DNA from: a virus
Reading direction: 5' to 3' (one strand)
Length of the DNA: 64,000 bases
Virus record (IMG/VR): IMGVR_UViG_3300018428_002563
Coordinates: 1 to 64,000 of that record
Below, one piece after another: positions 56,601-64,000 of this stretch (positions are counted from its first letter, which is position 1; the number at the start of each line of letters is the position of its first letter). The position numbers and the translations under genes were made by a program. The notes beneath the pieces are model-generated. The model searched no databases. It was not told the DNA's origin and was given only the letters and a program-made list of their open reading frames with translations.

Positions 56601-58419
56601 AGGAGCAGGAACTGAACACTATATCGAAACTCCAGTTCCATTTATATTCCCAGATGCATATAATCAATCATTTGGTTTAGCAGGTGTTGAAGAAAGATAT
56701 GATGGCATGTTCCCATACTTGTATACATCATCTGGTGTATTACCAGCAGAACAAGCAGATGTTACAATAGGTTACATAGATACAGCAATTGACACTAGTG
56801 TTGATGCTGCATCTTTAAGAACACAAATTGATGACCTAAACTTCAAGTATAAGACTTGGGTGCGTGATCATGTCGATCCTAGATATTACAGTGTTTATGA
56901 ATATAGAGTAGGTAGAACAAGATTCTCCGGAGACAGTTTAGACGGTACAACACGTAACAGTGTATACAGTGATAACGTACTAGATAAAAAAGCCGGTGAG
57001 CTATTCTTAGGCACAGGCGTATCAGCACAAGAACAAACATCAGTTTGGGACATGGACTTTAGTAAGGTGACCATGCTTAAAGTTGAATTTAGTTGGTATG
57101 GTGCTGTTGGTGCATTGTTCTTAGCATATGTTCCAGTAGACAACGGCGAAGCACGTTGGGTAAGAGTACATCATTTACGTTGTTCAAACCAGTTGAAGAT
57201 ATCTTCACTAGGTAATGCTACACTTCCAATTACATATCTTGTTTACGGCGGAGGAAGTGAAAACAGATTTGGTGTTCCAAATGCTAATAGATTGCAAAAC
57301 CCATATGGTAGTTACGCAGAAAGCCTCGTCAAGTATGGTGCTTCTTACTACATTGATGGTGGTGACCGCGGTACTGTAAGATTGTTTAACCACAGTTCGG
57401 AAACACCAACTGATGTATATGGTTCAAGATACAAACTAGGAGTTGATAGTACAAATGCTACAGATCCTGTTACACCTATAATGACTGTAACAAATCTTGA
57501 TCCTGATGCTACAGGAAACTCTGCACCCGCAATTAATACATTCTATATGAATGCAAGAGTAATAACAGGTAACTCACAAGACCAAAACGTAAAAGTAATT
57601 TGGGTTGATGGTAATGACTTATATTTGAATAAACCAGTAAGTGCTGTTTCGACATTAAATGTAATCGTTGATAGACCAGCATTACTATATGGTTTAAAAA
57701 CCAAAGACGACATTACATCAGGTAACGGTGACGCTGTTAGAAACAGAGTACAGGTATATCCAACAAGATTAAGTGCAGGAGCAGACGGAACTGTAAATGC
57801 TAAAATGACATTGCTCAAAACACCTAAGTTCCAAACAGCAATAGGAACCACTGGAAGTTTTGCGTTAAATGCATCTGTAGACTTAAACAGCTCGTACTTA
57901 CTATCAACTACTGATACAGACTATCTATCACAAAATGGAGACTTCTTATATGGTTACTTCCGTGCAAGTTTAAATGGTAGTGAAACTTTGATTAGTGTAT
58001 TAGGAAGATTAGAAAAAAGCAATGACAACTACTACTTCTATCCAACAGAGATATATAATGGAACATTAGAAGTTGCATCAGGTGCAACATTCTTGAAAGA
58101 AGGAGTATTTGATCCACAAGGTAATAGTTTGACTTCAAGCGAAACTACTTTTGAAAAGGAACGTTTAAGCTCAGTAGAAGTTGCTCTAAGAGCGCAGACT
58201 CCAATACCTGGATCAGGTACTGAATTAGCAAGTTATTACATTGCACCAGGTGCTGAAGAATTTGACCTAGCAACATATTTTGACTACAACAAGGAATACA
58301 TAAGTTATCCATTGACTGACCAGTTAGAAACATTGTTCTTAGCAACATTCAGTAACAACACTAATTCTACTAGTCCACAGGTTTCATTAAGTGCCAGCTT
58401 GACATGGGAGGAACAATAA
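53680..58419 (+). CDS. Large tail structural protein (1579 aa) with tandem Cys-x-Arg-Asp modules
   Basis: N-terminal Asn/Ser-rich head, then LLGIPRSEVALGIFADVNTY shared with the next gene. The middle contains four tandem modules of about 151-160 residues beginning KC.RD (Cys codons at 54502, 54955, 55432 and 55912) and continuing through a D-(I/L)-x-x-G-G-like turn. The C-terminal part shares YRYQPGR- and SWYGAVGALFLAYVP-type segments with the 1147-aa paralogue. Likely a baseplate or fibre subunit. Confidence 0.87.
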   Translation: MSSLNNINNNASVVNVGRTTPVTPGAQPAANSIPVVVATDQTAIPVVEQNKIQSEVALSLLGIPRSEVALGIFADVNTYDVNPSEWSSEPAEYSQVPNTASQYSGIGGVQDWGILHLPEESGAMVTAPADETSVLTSKRFFRYQPGRVSAATFGIKSSFASGNVVGAGQRPPTRNPDVKKYGIFDKFDGYYWETRDTGQGDQFAVVRRTQSIIRKNPLEFGNSAGQQLEDHALGGKAPGQPASTYNQYPTATKYLTANKFDLIDGSVLSNSAVKCQRDLGYFLEAIGTDITLGTNYGSTFQGLAESNSNEYPLPTSVTDAINSSQTEVKSLAGVDNTADAAVDTWYNNLRAIAVDPATRVDYASATQAEQIAFLKAVTFTNPTSGGSASREAVKDQLVANRDFIAAEINAWVADQYPSASHNVNKCTRDVLFVLNAVSYDILYGGNSATYDAGRFFFYDGFSKSDQTANYITQTVAAYGRLADIIDDIVKDVTIVKTTGNSETQVTGNGVANQTEADLAVTYTNVIKDVISEGDILLSLPVTRTVPDTSWGAASMTAAQAAITAATQTIVETVAPVTFTGDDLKCKRDLEFALDAYINDLRWGGDGHIIANAATYNTALLTDAEREGETHYYFRNKLREKLAEIGELDARTKIGNLAKFQIQAVTANGSGAYPAQQGPDGTTGFITNAQIASATYGQRSKIETIFSVYALYYGYLVSESLTYDTATHLPDGADPNDFLNVLKFKCIRDVKYVVNGYASDLQFGGNAATAYNAFKYYSDGALKVYSQTNGGVVAEINRHTFLKDLLTATGTVDVTRSDSQNVAIPSLATRFALTTEQTDKLNTLANIIINNFTTQYAGSVDYGTAGQFGDLVILRDGLIMVHAAAYDPTLLKPRLKTPAQIDTTNNTFTLAEGSVIIGQYVNYYGDCPELVDGKTYWVSEVKGPKGNVITLMDPAVADFDQFDVTPSNNTPITLTGAGTEHYIETPVPFIFPDAYNQSFGLAGVEERYDGMFPYLYTSSGVLPAEQADVTIGYIDTAIDTSVDAASLRTQIDDLNFKYKTWVRDHVDPRYYSVYEYRVGRTRFSGDSLDGTTRNSVYSDNVLDKKAGELFLGTGVSAQEQTSVWDMDFSKVTMLKVEFSWYGAVGALFLAYVPVDNGEARWVRVHHLRCSNQLKISSLGNATLPITYLVYGGGSENRFGVPNANRLQNPYGSYAESLVKYGASYYIDGGDRGTVRLFNHSSETPTDVYGSRYKLGVDSTNATDPVTPIMTVTNLDPDATGNSAPAINTFYMNARVITGNSQDQNVKVIWVDGNDLYLNKPVSAVSTLNVIVDRPALLYGLKTKDDITSGNGDAVRNRVQVYPTRLSAGADGTVNAKMTLLKTPKFQTAIGTTGSFALNASVDLNSSYLLSTTDTDYLSQNGDFLYGYFRASLNGSETLISVLGRLEKSNDNYYFYPTEIYNGTLEVASGATFLKEGVFDPQGNSLTSSETTFEKERLSSVEVALRAQTPIPGSGTELASYYIAPGAEEFDLATYFDYNKEYISYPLTDQLETLFLATFSNNTNSTSPQVSLSASLTWEEQ

Positions 58420-58422
58420 TAA

Positions 58423-61400
58423 ATGCCTCAGATAAAAATAGGATTCGACAGAATACCTATACCTACTTCAAAGTCATTTGTACCTCTTTATGATATTGTA
58501 AAAGGGGTACCACTACGAGATTCAAACGGGCAAATAATTGTTACCGAAGATGAAGGTCCAGTAGAAGCTCTATCTAAAGCAGAAAACAGTACAAGTGTAG
58601 TTATTAATAATGCTGTAGTAGATAATACACAACTTTCTATAGAAGAACAATTTGCCGAAACTTCGCAAGTTAGTACGACACTACTAGGCATACCTAGAGC
58701 TGAAGTACAATTAAGTTTGTTTTCTGATGTTAGTACATACGGTCTTAATCCTGAAGAATGGGAATTTTTTCAGTATAATGGAGTATTTGGTCGTCCTGAT
58801 GGATGGTATCGTAGACGTAATAGAGTTTATGGTGATCATTTTTATACAAGACTAGTTGAAGAAACAAACGAGCAAGCATTAGTTGTAGAAAGTTTTCCAG
58901 TAGCATTTACTTTTCCACCAGGCCCAAATTACATTAATGGCGGATACAACGAGGCTGTATTTAATAGATACTTACAATTTATTAATCTTGGTAACGATAT
59001 GTATAATTTATATATTGGTACCAATGAACAATTTGCAGAAGAAAACTTTTTAAATCCTGCTATATGCTTTGTACAAGATGGCGATGTAGAATATCCTGAT
59101 GATGAACAATTAGGCTATGATTTAATTGAAAATTGGTGTCAAGCATGGATGAACATGCGAGATGGATTGCTTATTGATCCTAATACTAATACCCCAATTA
59201 AATTTCCTGTAGGATATGATGCTACAAATACTAGACCAGGACAAACAGATAATATACAATACTTTGGCTTACTACAAAGTAAAAAAGCATATAGATATCA
59301 GCCTGGACGTATATCAGGATACACTTTTGGTTTTAGAGCAAGCCGAGACGAAGCAAGTATAGACAACATCATTGAGTGGGGTATCGGAAATCCTACAGAT
59401 GAATATGTATTTCAGATTAGAGGTCCACAGTTTAATATCGTAAGACGTAGTACAGTTAGATTGCCAAATGAAGTTCTACAAAGAATGGGCATGAATGAAA
59501 ACAATCAACAAGTAGTTTCTAGTAGAGAACCTTTCGTAGAAGATGAATTTTATGAACTAGTAATTACTAGAGATTTTTTCAACGGCGATGCGTTAGATGG
59601 TAATGGTCGATCAGGTTACTTACTCGACCCAACCAAAGTTACTATGTACAAAATTGAGTTTGGTTGGTATGGTGCTATTGGTGCTAAGTTCTATGCTTAT
59701 ATTCCAACAGACACAGGTGATGCACGTTGGGTGCTTATGCATACACTAACAATTGAAAACCAATTAGGCGAGCCTTGTTTACAAGACCCATATTTTAAAT
59801 TTAGATATCTACAAGATATTAGAAACACAAGTAACATTAGAGAACCACAGTACCTTTACAAATATGGTGCTTCGTGCTATATAGACGGTGGCGATAATAG
59901 TGCAGGAAAATATTACAGTTATACTAGTGATGACAAAACTGTAAATAATGCAAGACAAACATCTATTGCGGGGATTTATCCAAAGCGTACAATTAAAAAT
60001 AGTGACGGTGTAGAAAAGCCTAATAAGAAAAATGTTTTTCCAGTGGATTTGAAAATAGATTGTGATCAACTATCGGAAGTGCAATTGGTTGAAATTAACG
60101 GGTGCCCAGCATTTGGGCATCACTATGCACCTAGTTTACATGCTACACAGAATGGTATAGTTAGAAGTGTTAATATTAATGGTGCAGGTAGTGAAATAAC
60201 AATTAATCCACAACCAACTGTAAACATTGCAAATATAAGCCAAGCAAATCCAGGAATTGTTACTACAGATACAGATCATGGATTCTTTATTGGACAAAAA
60301 GTTACATTAGAAAATGTAGTTGGTATGACAGAAGTTAATTTTCAAGAGTATTACATAGATGTTTTATCTGCGACACAGTTTGCATTATATTCAGATGCTG
60401 ACTATTCAAATGCTGTTGACACGTCTGGATTTACAGCATATGCAAGTGGCGGAACAGCAGACGGCAATCCTATTTTTAGAACACGTGACGACGACAGTAA
60501 ATTAATTGTTCCTGGTATTAACAGTTGTTATGCGGCTATTACAAGTGAATCAACAGCAAATATTGAACGAATTGGATTTGACGCTCTGTACGAGAAAAGT
60601 TCTACAGGAACTATCGATCCGCAAGTTTTACTAAATGGTGTAGTTACTGATTTAGCAAGTGTACCAGTTGACGCTGTTAGATTTACAAGTTACTATGATC
60701 ATATTGCTGGTTCAACATATCCAATTACAGGTGACGGATTTGAATGTAATTATTTAAACCCTGTAACTACAGAAGGCACACAGTTTTGTGAATTCTTAAT
60801 TGGAGTGACAGAAAACAAACCTATAATTTCTACTAGAACAAATGCATTAGGTAATCCAGTTAATGAAGTTAAGTTTTTAGCAAAGGATGGTATAACAGAA
60901 ATAGAGCCAGACCTAGCAAACATATTGCATGCAGAGTTCACACATAGTTCACTCTATAGAGATAGAGACGGTTTTGAAGAAAGAGAAGGCGATGCACCCT
61001 TAGGCATTAGGTTTGATATTGATTATAGATTACCAAGACCAGAAGGTACAGATAGCGGAATATGTAGCGGTATAGATGTAAAGATAGAAGATAGATTAGA
61101 ATTTAGTGTTACATATGCAAGTGCTGATCCAGTATCAGGACTTCCTTCAGACATAATAATATTTGATCAAGAGCCGAGTGAAATAATAAACGGCTTTTCG
61201 CTAGTAGGTGGTGAGTTTGGAGAATCAGGCGTAGCAAGCGGAATTAGATTTACATCAGAATTAAAGAGTTATATTGATAACGAAGATGTTGAAAAATATT
61301 ATATAGATATAGACGGTGCTCCAAACAACGGAGCATTTACATTGCAACTAAGTCCTATAAGACTTACTGATAGACTGATAACAGGTAACCCAGAAAAATC

Positions 61401-61866
61401 AGTTAACAAAGTGCAAATTTTTAGTTTCCAGCCAAAACCTTTGTACTTGGTAGTATTCATGCGTGACAATGCTAGAATGAATAATATTACTATTACTGAA
61501 AACATTAACGGAACTACTAGAGCATTTTGTCCTGAATGGATAACCGATTCAGGTGTTGATGTTGTATTCTCAGGAGGATCAAGTGCAGGTGTTCCTGCTG
61601 CAAACTATCTTCCAAAAGAAAGACTAGCAAGTACTAGTGTTGATGTTCAAAATTCACAACCTTTAAGACCTGGTAAACTTAAAGACACATTGTATGTTTC
61701 ACCAAACAGGAATAATACTGTTGACTTAGGAAGCGTTTATGGTCCAGATAGGACTGTAATATCTCCGGGAATATTAAATACAACAGCAACATTTGTTACG
61801 GCAAGAAGTCTTATAAACAATGATGTTAACTTAGTTAGCGCAAGTATTACAACGAAGGAAGATTAA
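58423..61866 (+). CDS. Large tail structural protein (1147 aa), paralogue of the previous
   Basis: Contains LLGIPRAEVQLSLFSDVSTY, YRYQPGRISGYTFGFRAS and MYKIEFGWYGAIGAKFYAYI, each matched by a similar segment in the 1579-aa protein, plus the same ARWV.(M/V)H.L pattern. It lacks the tandem KC.RD repeats. It begins 3 nt after the previous stop. Function in the tail or baseplate is inferred from context. Confidence 0.87.
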   Translation: MPQIKIGFDRIPIPTSKSFVPLYDIVKGVPLRDSNGQIIVTEDEGPVEALSKAENSTSVVINNAVVDNTQLSIEEQFAETSQVSTTLLGIPRAEVQLSLFSDVSTYGLNPEEWEFFQYNGVFGRPDGWYRRRNRVYGDHFYTRLVEETNEQALVVESFPVAFTFPPGPNYINGGYNEAVFNRYLQFINLGNDMYNLYIGTNEQFAEENFLNPAICFVQDGDVEYPDDEQLGYDLIENWCQAWMNMRDGLLIDPNTNTPIKFPVGYDATNTRPGQTDNIQYFGLLQSKKAYRYQPGRISGYTFGFRASRDEASIDNIIEWGIGNPTDEYVFQIRGPQFNIVRRSTVRLPNEVLQRMGMNENNQQVVSSREPFVEDEFYELVITRDFFNGDALDGNGRSGYLLDPTKVTMYKIEFGWYGAIGAKFYAYIPTDTGDARWVLMHTLTIENQLGEPCLQDPYFKFRYLQDIRNTSNIREPQYLYKYGASCYIDGGDNSAGKYYSYTSDDKTVNNARQTSIAGIYPKRTIKNSDGVEKPNKKNVFPVDLKIDCDQLSEVQLVEINGCPAFGHHYAPSLHATQNGIVRSVNINGAGSEITINPQPTVNIANISQANPGIVTTDTDHGFFIGQKVTLENVVGMTEVNFQEYYIDVLSATQFALYSDADYSNAVDTSGFTAYASGGTADGNPIFRTRDDDSKLIVPGINSCYAAITSESTANIERIGFDALYEKSSTGTIDPQVLLNGVVTDLASVPVDAVRFTSYYDHIAGSTYPITGDGFECNYLNPVTTEGTQFCEFLIGVTENKPIISTRTNALGNPVNEVKFLAKDGITEIEPDLANILHAEFTHSSLYRDRDGFEEREGDAPLGIRFDIDYRLPRPEGTDSGICSGIDVKIEDRLEFSVTYASADPVSGLPSDIIIFDQEPSEIINGFSLVGGEFGESGVASGIRFTSELKSYIDNEDVEKYYIDIDGAPNNGAFTLQLSPIRLTDRLITGNPEKSVNKVQIFSFQPKPLYLVVFMRDNARMNNITITENINGTTRAFCPEWITDSGVDVVFSGGSSAGVPAANYLPKERLASTSVDVQNSQPLRPGKLKDTLYVSPNRNNTVDLGSVYGPDRTVISPGILNTTATFVTARSLINNDVNLVSASITTKED

Positions 61867-64000
61867 ATGGCGGAAATAAAATTCGGTCTAAACGTAAACA
61901 GAAGTCTTGCAGATGTTGCAGATCCTTTAGCGGCTTTAGCTAACATTGGCATCGATATTAACGACCTTGATGTTATACGAGGAGCAGCTGGCGATTTAGG
62001 TATTACAGCAGATGATGTAAAAGCTCTAAGTGGGCTTAATGTTCCTGTCCAAACATATCTAGTAAAACTTTATCAAGATACTTTACAATATAGTGCAATC
62101 ATTGATGAAACAGCAGGCACCTCTGAATCACTAAAAGGAAATCTAACTGTAAATGGTGTATTAGGTGCAGGTGCAATTAAGTATCAATACGTAGACGATG
62201 ATAATTCTACTTTAAAGTTTGCTGATATAAGCACAAGCCGTGTAAGTAGTTGGAGTAGTACAGACAGCCCTGCAACAGATACTAGTCCAATTTTTTATGG
62301 TAGTCAAATAGAAGTTGATGGTGCTGTTGAAACACAAACATTAGAAATACTTAAACCAGCAGACCTTGTTAGATTTAGAAGTTCCGAAGTACCTACTCAT
62401 AAAATACAAGCAACTATAAATGGCCAGACAGTTTATCTGTATGCTATGAAAGGAATACCTTTAATATTTGAAGGATTTTTCCGTAATTTAGATAGTGACT
62501 TGAGACTTGTTACAGCAGGCGCGGTTAGTTGGAGAATAGTTAATAATCAGTTTGACTACCTAACAAAGGAGTATGAAAATGTTGGAGGCTCTAATACTAC
62601 TAGAAGTTTCTTAAGATACAGAGATACAGGGGCGGCATCTAAAAACATAGAAATTTATCATAACCCAAATAATATTTTAACACTACCTTTATCAGGAGTA
62701 GGAATAAGTGAATTACCTGCTGCACAACTAGAAAATTGTCAAAATTTATATCTAAATGGAAATGTTATAAAAACGTTTCCAGATTTTAATACTTTTGTGC
62801 CCGATTGCAGATTATTAGATGTGCGTGAAAATAATTTCACACTAGGTGACGAACCTAATTTACGTAAATTTAATAATGATGTATTAGCACGTATACCAAA
62901 CACTGTTAGAGAGATTAGATTTGGTAATACTTTTAACGGAAGTATTACAGCAGACTTAACAACACTAACAAATTTGCTTACATTAAATCTAAACGGACAC
63001 AGCAGAGGTGGTGCATTTAATTATTTTGATCAAGATGCAGACGATCCAACTGGTTCAACTCCCGAAGTAGCAAATACAGTTCAAAACTATTACATGTACA
63101 GAAACAGTTTTAATACTGTTCCGCAAAGTGTAAAAGACTTGCCTGACCTTAGACAGATTAATTTATATAGCAATAGTATATACGATAATAACTTCCAAAT
63201 ATTAAGTCCTGTAATCAACTATGTAAACATAGGTGGTAACCCGGGTATAAACGTTCCTAACTTAGCCAATAAAAATTCAATGGATTTATTTTATGCTCAC
63301 TATAATAGTGGTAGTGGAATAGCACCAGATTCTAATTTGTTTACTACAACGAGCGGAAGTTATAAGTTTGCTAACTGTGGTAACTTAAGATTAATATATG
63401 CATACTCAAGCGGCTATTACGGACCTATACCTAAATTTGCAGGTAACAGTAGACTTTACTATGTACAAGCTCAGTATACAAGACTAAGAGGCGGGCGATC
63501 TGACACAGAACAAGACTACGTTTTGTATGACGATGTGTTTGACGACTGTGCAAGTGCAATGCGTTACTTCCATGTAGCAAGTAGTAGTTTGTTAAATGCT
63601 CCTATGCACCCTGATTGTTTTGAAAAACCAACAGGCATGATAGGTATCGTATTTAGATCGTTTAATGCAGGTGTAAGCGGAGCATTTCCTAGTTTAAATA
63701 CAATGCAGAACCTACGTTATATCGTAATGTTACAAAATAACTTTACAGGTCCTTTGCCTAATTTCTTTAATAATCCACTATTATACTATTGTCACTTATA
63801 TGGAAATAGTTTTAGTGGTGCTATTCCGGTTATACAAAGCAATGCATTACAATACTACTATGTACACAGCAATCAATTAACATCATTTAACGGACTTGAA
63901 ACACCTAATCTTAGACGTTTGTTTATCAGTTACAATCAAATAACTGGCGCTGTTCCAGATATGAATAATCTTACATTATGTTACGACTTCTATCTAAACA
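61867..64000 (+). CDS. Leucine-rich-repeat tail protein, 3'-partial
   Basis: At least 711 residues, open to the window end. The N-terminal about 250 residues are fibre-like (LNVNRSLADVADPLAALANI, then fibre strands). After that a leucine-rich-repeat region begins, with the plant-type unit L..L.L..N.FSG.IP seen in NFTGPLPNFFNNPLLYYCHL, NSFSGAIPVI and NQITGAVPDM. Extracellular-type LRRs bind proteins, so a receptor-recognition role fits. It directly follows the two paralogous tail genes. The true C-terminus is outside the window. Confidence 0.85.
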   Translation, partial: MAEIKFGLNVNRSLADVADPLAALANIGIDINDLDVIRGAAGDLGITADDVKALSGLNVPVQTYLVKLYQDTLQYSAIIDETAGTSESLKGNLTVNGVLGAGAIKYQYVDDDNSTLKFADISTSRVSSWSSTDSPATDTSPIFYGSQIEVDGAVETQTLEILKPADLVRFRSSEVPTHKIQATINGQTVYLYAMKGIPLIFEGFFRNLDSDLRLVTAGAVSWRIVNNQFDYLTKEYENVGGSNTTRSFLRYRDTGAASKNIEIYHNPNNILTLPLSGVGISELPAAQLENCQNLYLNGNVIKTFPDFNTFVPDCRLLDVRENNFTLGDEPNLRKFNNDVLARIPNTVREIRFGNTFNGSITADLTTLTNLLTLNLNGHSRGGAFNYFDQDADDPTGSTPEVANTVQNYYMYRNSFNTVPQSVKDLPDLRQINLYSNSIYDNNFQILSPVINYVNIGGNPGINVPNLANKNSMDLFYAHYNSGSGIAPDSNLFTTTSGSYKFANCGNLRLIYAYSSGYYGPIPKFAGNSRLYYVQAQYTRLRGGRSDTEQDYVLYDDVFDDCASAMRYFHVASSSLLNAPMHPDCFEKPTGMIGIVFRSFNAGVSGAFPSLNTMQNLRYIVMLQNNFTGPLPNFFNNPLLYYCHLYGNSFSGAIPVIQSNALQYYYVHSNQLTSFNGLETPNLRRLFISYNQITGAVPDMNNLTLCYDFYLN

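Noticed and set aside
1-64000. Cyanobacterial host suggested by bilin genes, ClpP, Hsp20 and QueD-like protein
   Set aside because: No photosynthesis gene (psbA, psbD, hli, plastocyanin) is present in the window, and the bilin reductase keeps a PcyA/PcyX-type pair; a non-cyanobacterial marine host fits better, though this window alone cannot prove it.
1-64000. Prophage or integrative element, CRISPR array, insertion sequence
   Set aside because: No integrase, transposase, direct terminal repeats, attachment site or regularly spaced repeats were seen.

Overview
The window looks like part of a T4-like marine myovirus with a small-genome-style, AT-rich host. SAR11 (a pelagimyophage) is my best guess, not a proven host. 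The evidence is the low G+C content, the T4-type late promoter motif (consensus NATAAATA), tightly overlapping genes on one main strand, seven tRNA genes, and long tail-fibre genes with the N-terminal signatures seen in cyanomyophages and pelagimyophages. The protein set is also typical: ClpP, UvdE, QueD-like, Hsp20, IscA, 2OG-Fe(II) oxygenases, an SprT-like protease and ATP-dependent DNA ligase. I see no photosystem genes, integrase, attachment site or CRISPR array.

Layout. (1) 1-4.8 kb: a DUF401-type permease (probably cut by the window edge), an outer-membrane beta-barrel, Hsp20, ClpS, a heme oxygenase followed by a ferredoxin-dependent bilin reductase, and an unknown protein. (2) 4.8-8.7 kb: a curli-like (type VIII secretion) operon: CsgF, CsgG lipoprotein, a curlin-repeat protein, a FecR-domain protein and a second curlin-repeat protein. 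(3) 8.7-11.3 kb: micro-proteins and a membrane CHASE2-adenylate cyclase. (4) 11.3-12.5 kb: five minus-strand genes, including two holin-like paralogues and two genes under 60 aa. (5) 12.5-16.1 kb: peroxiredoxin, two 2OG oxygenases, tRNA-Arg, an AbrB-like protein and translation factor IF-1. (6) 16.1-21.1 kb: an operon from a near-perfect sigma70 promoter: SprT-like protease, a helicase with a possible GIY-YIG-type N-terminus, a methyltransferase-like protein lacking motif IV, and an SPPY methyltransferase. (7) 21.1-28.3 kb: overlapping small genes including short TilS and ClpP, then six tRNAs. (8) 28.3-33.3 kb: 2OG oxygenase, small alarmone hydrolase with its own promoter and terminator, SWIM micro-protein, DNA ligase with two genes overprinted on its 3' end, and a deaminase. 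(9) 33.3-41.2 kb: structural and membrane proteins, QueD-like, glycosyltransferase, phosphomannomutase-like HAD, UvdE, a fourth 2OG oxygenase and IscA. (10) 41.2-64 kb: five very large tail or fibre genes, the last an LRR protein running off the end.

Two promoter classes are visible. Early-type promoters share GGTTGACA-N16-17-TATAAT-like boxes. Late-type boxes read NATAAATA and fall into two groups: those about 16-23 nt before a Shine-Dalgarno-led start codon, and nine placed exactly 4-5 nt before the ATG, which predicts leaderless late mRNAs. The host-directed genes suggest a phage that manipulates second messengers (cAMP, ppGpp), protein turnover (ClpS/ClpP), translation (IF-1, TilS, tRNAs), bilin chemistry and the cell surface (curli, permease, porin-like barrel). 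These roles are inferred from sequence families only. No stretch longer than about 300 bases lacks a gene.
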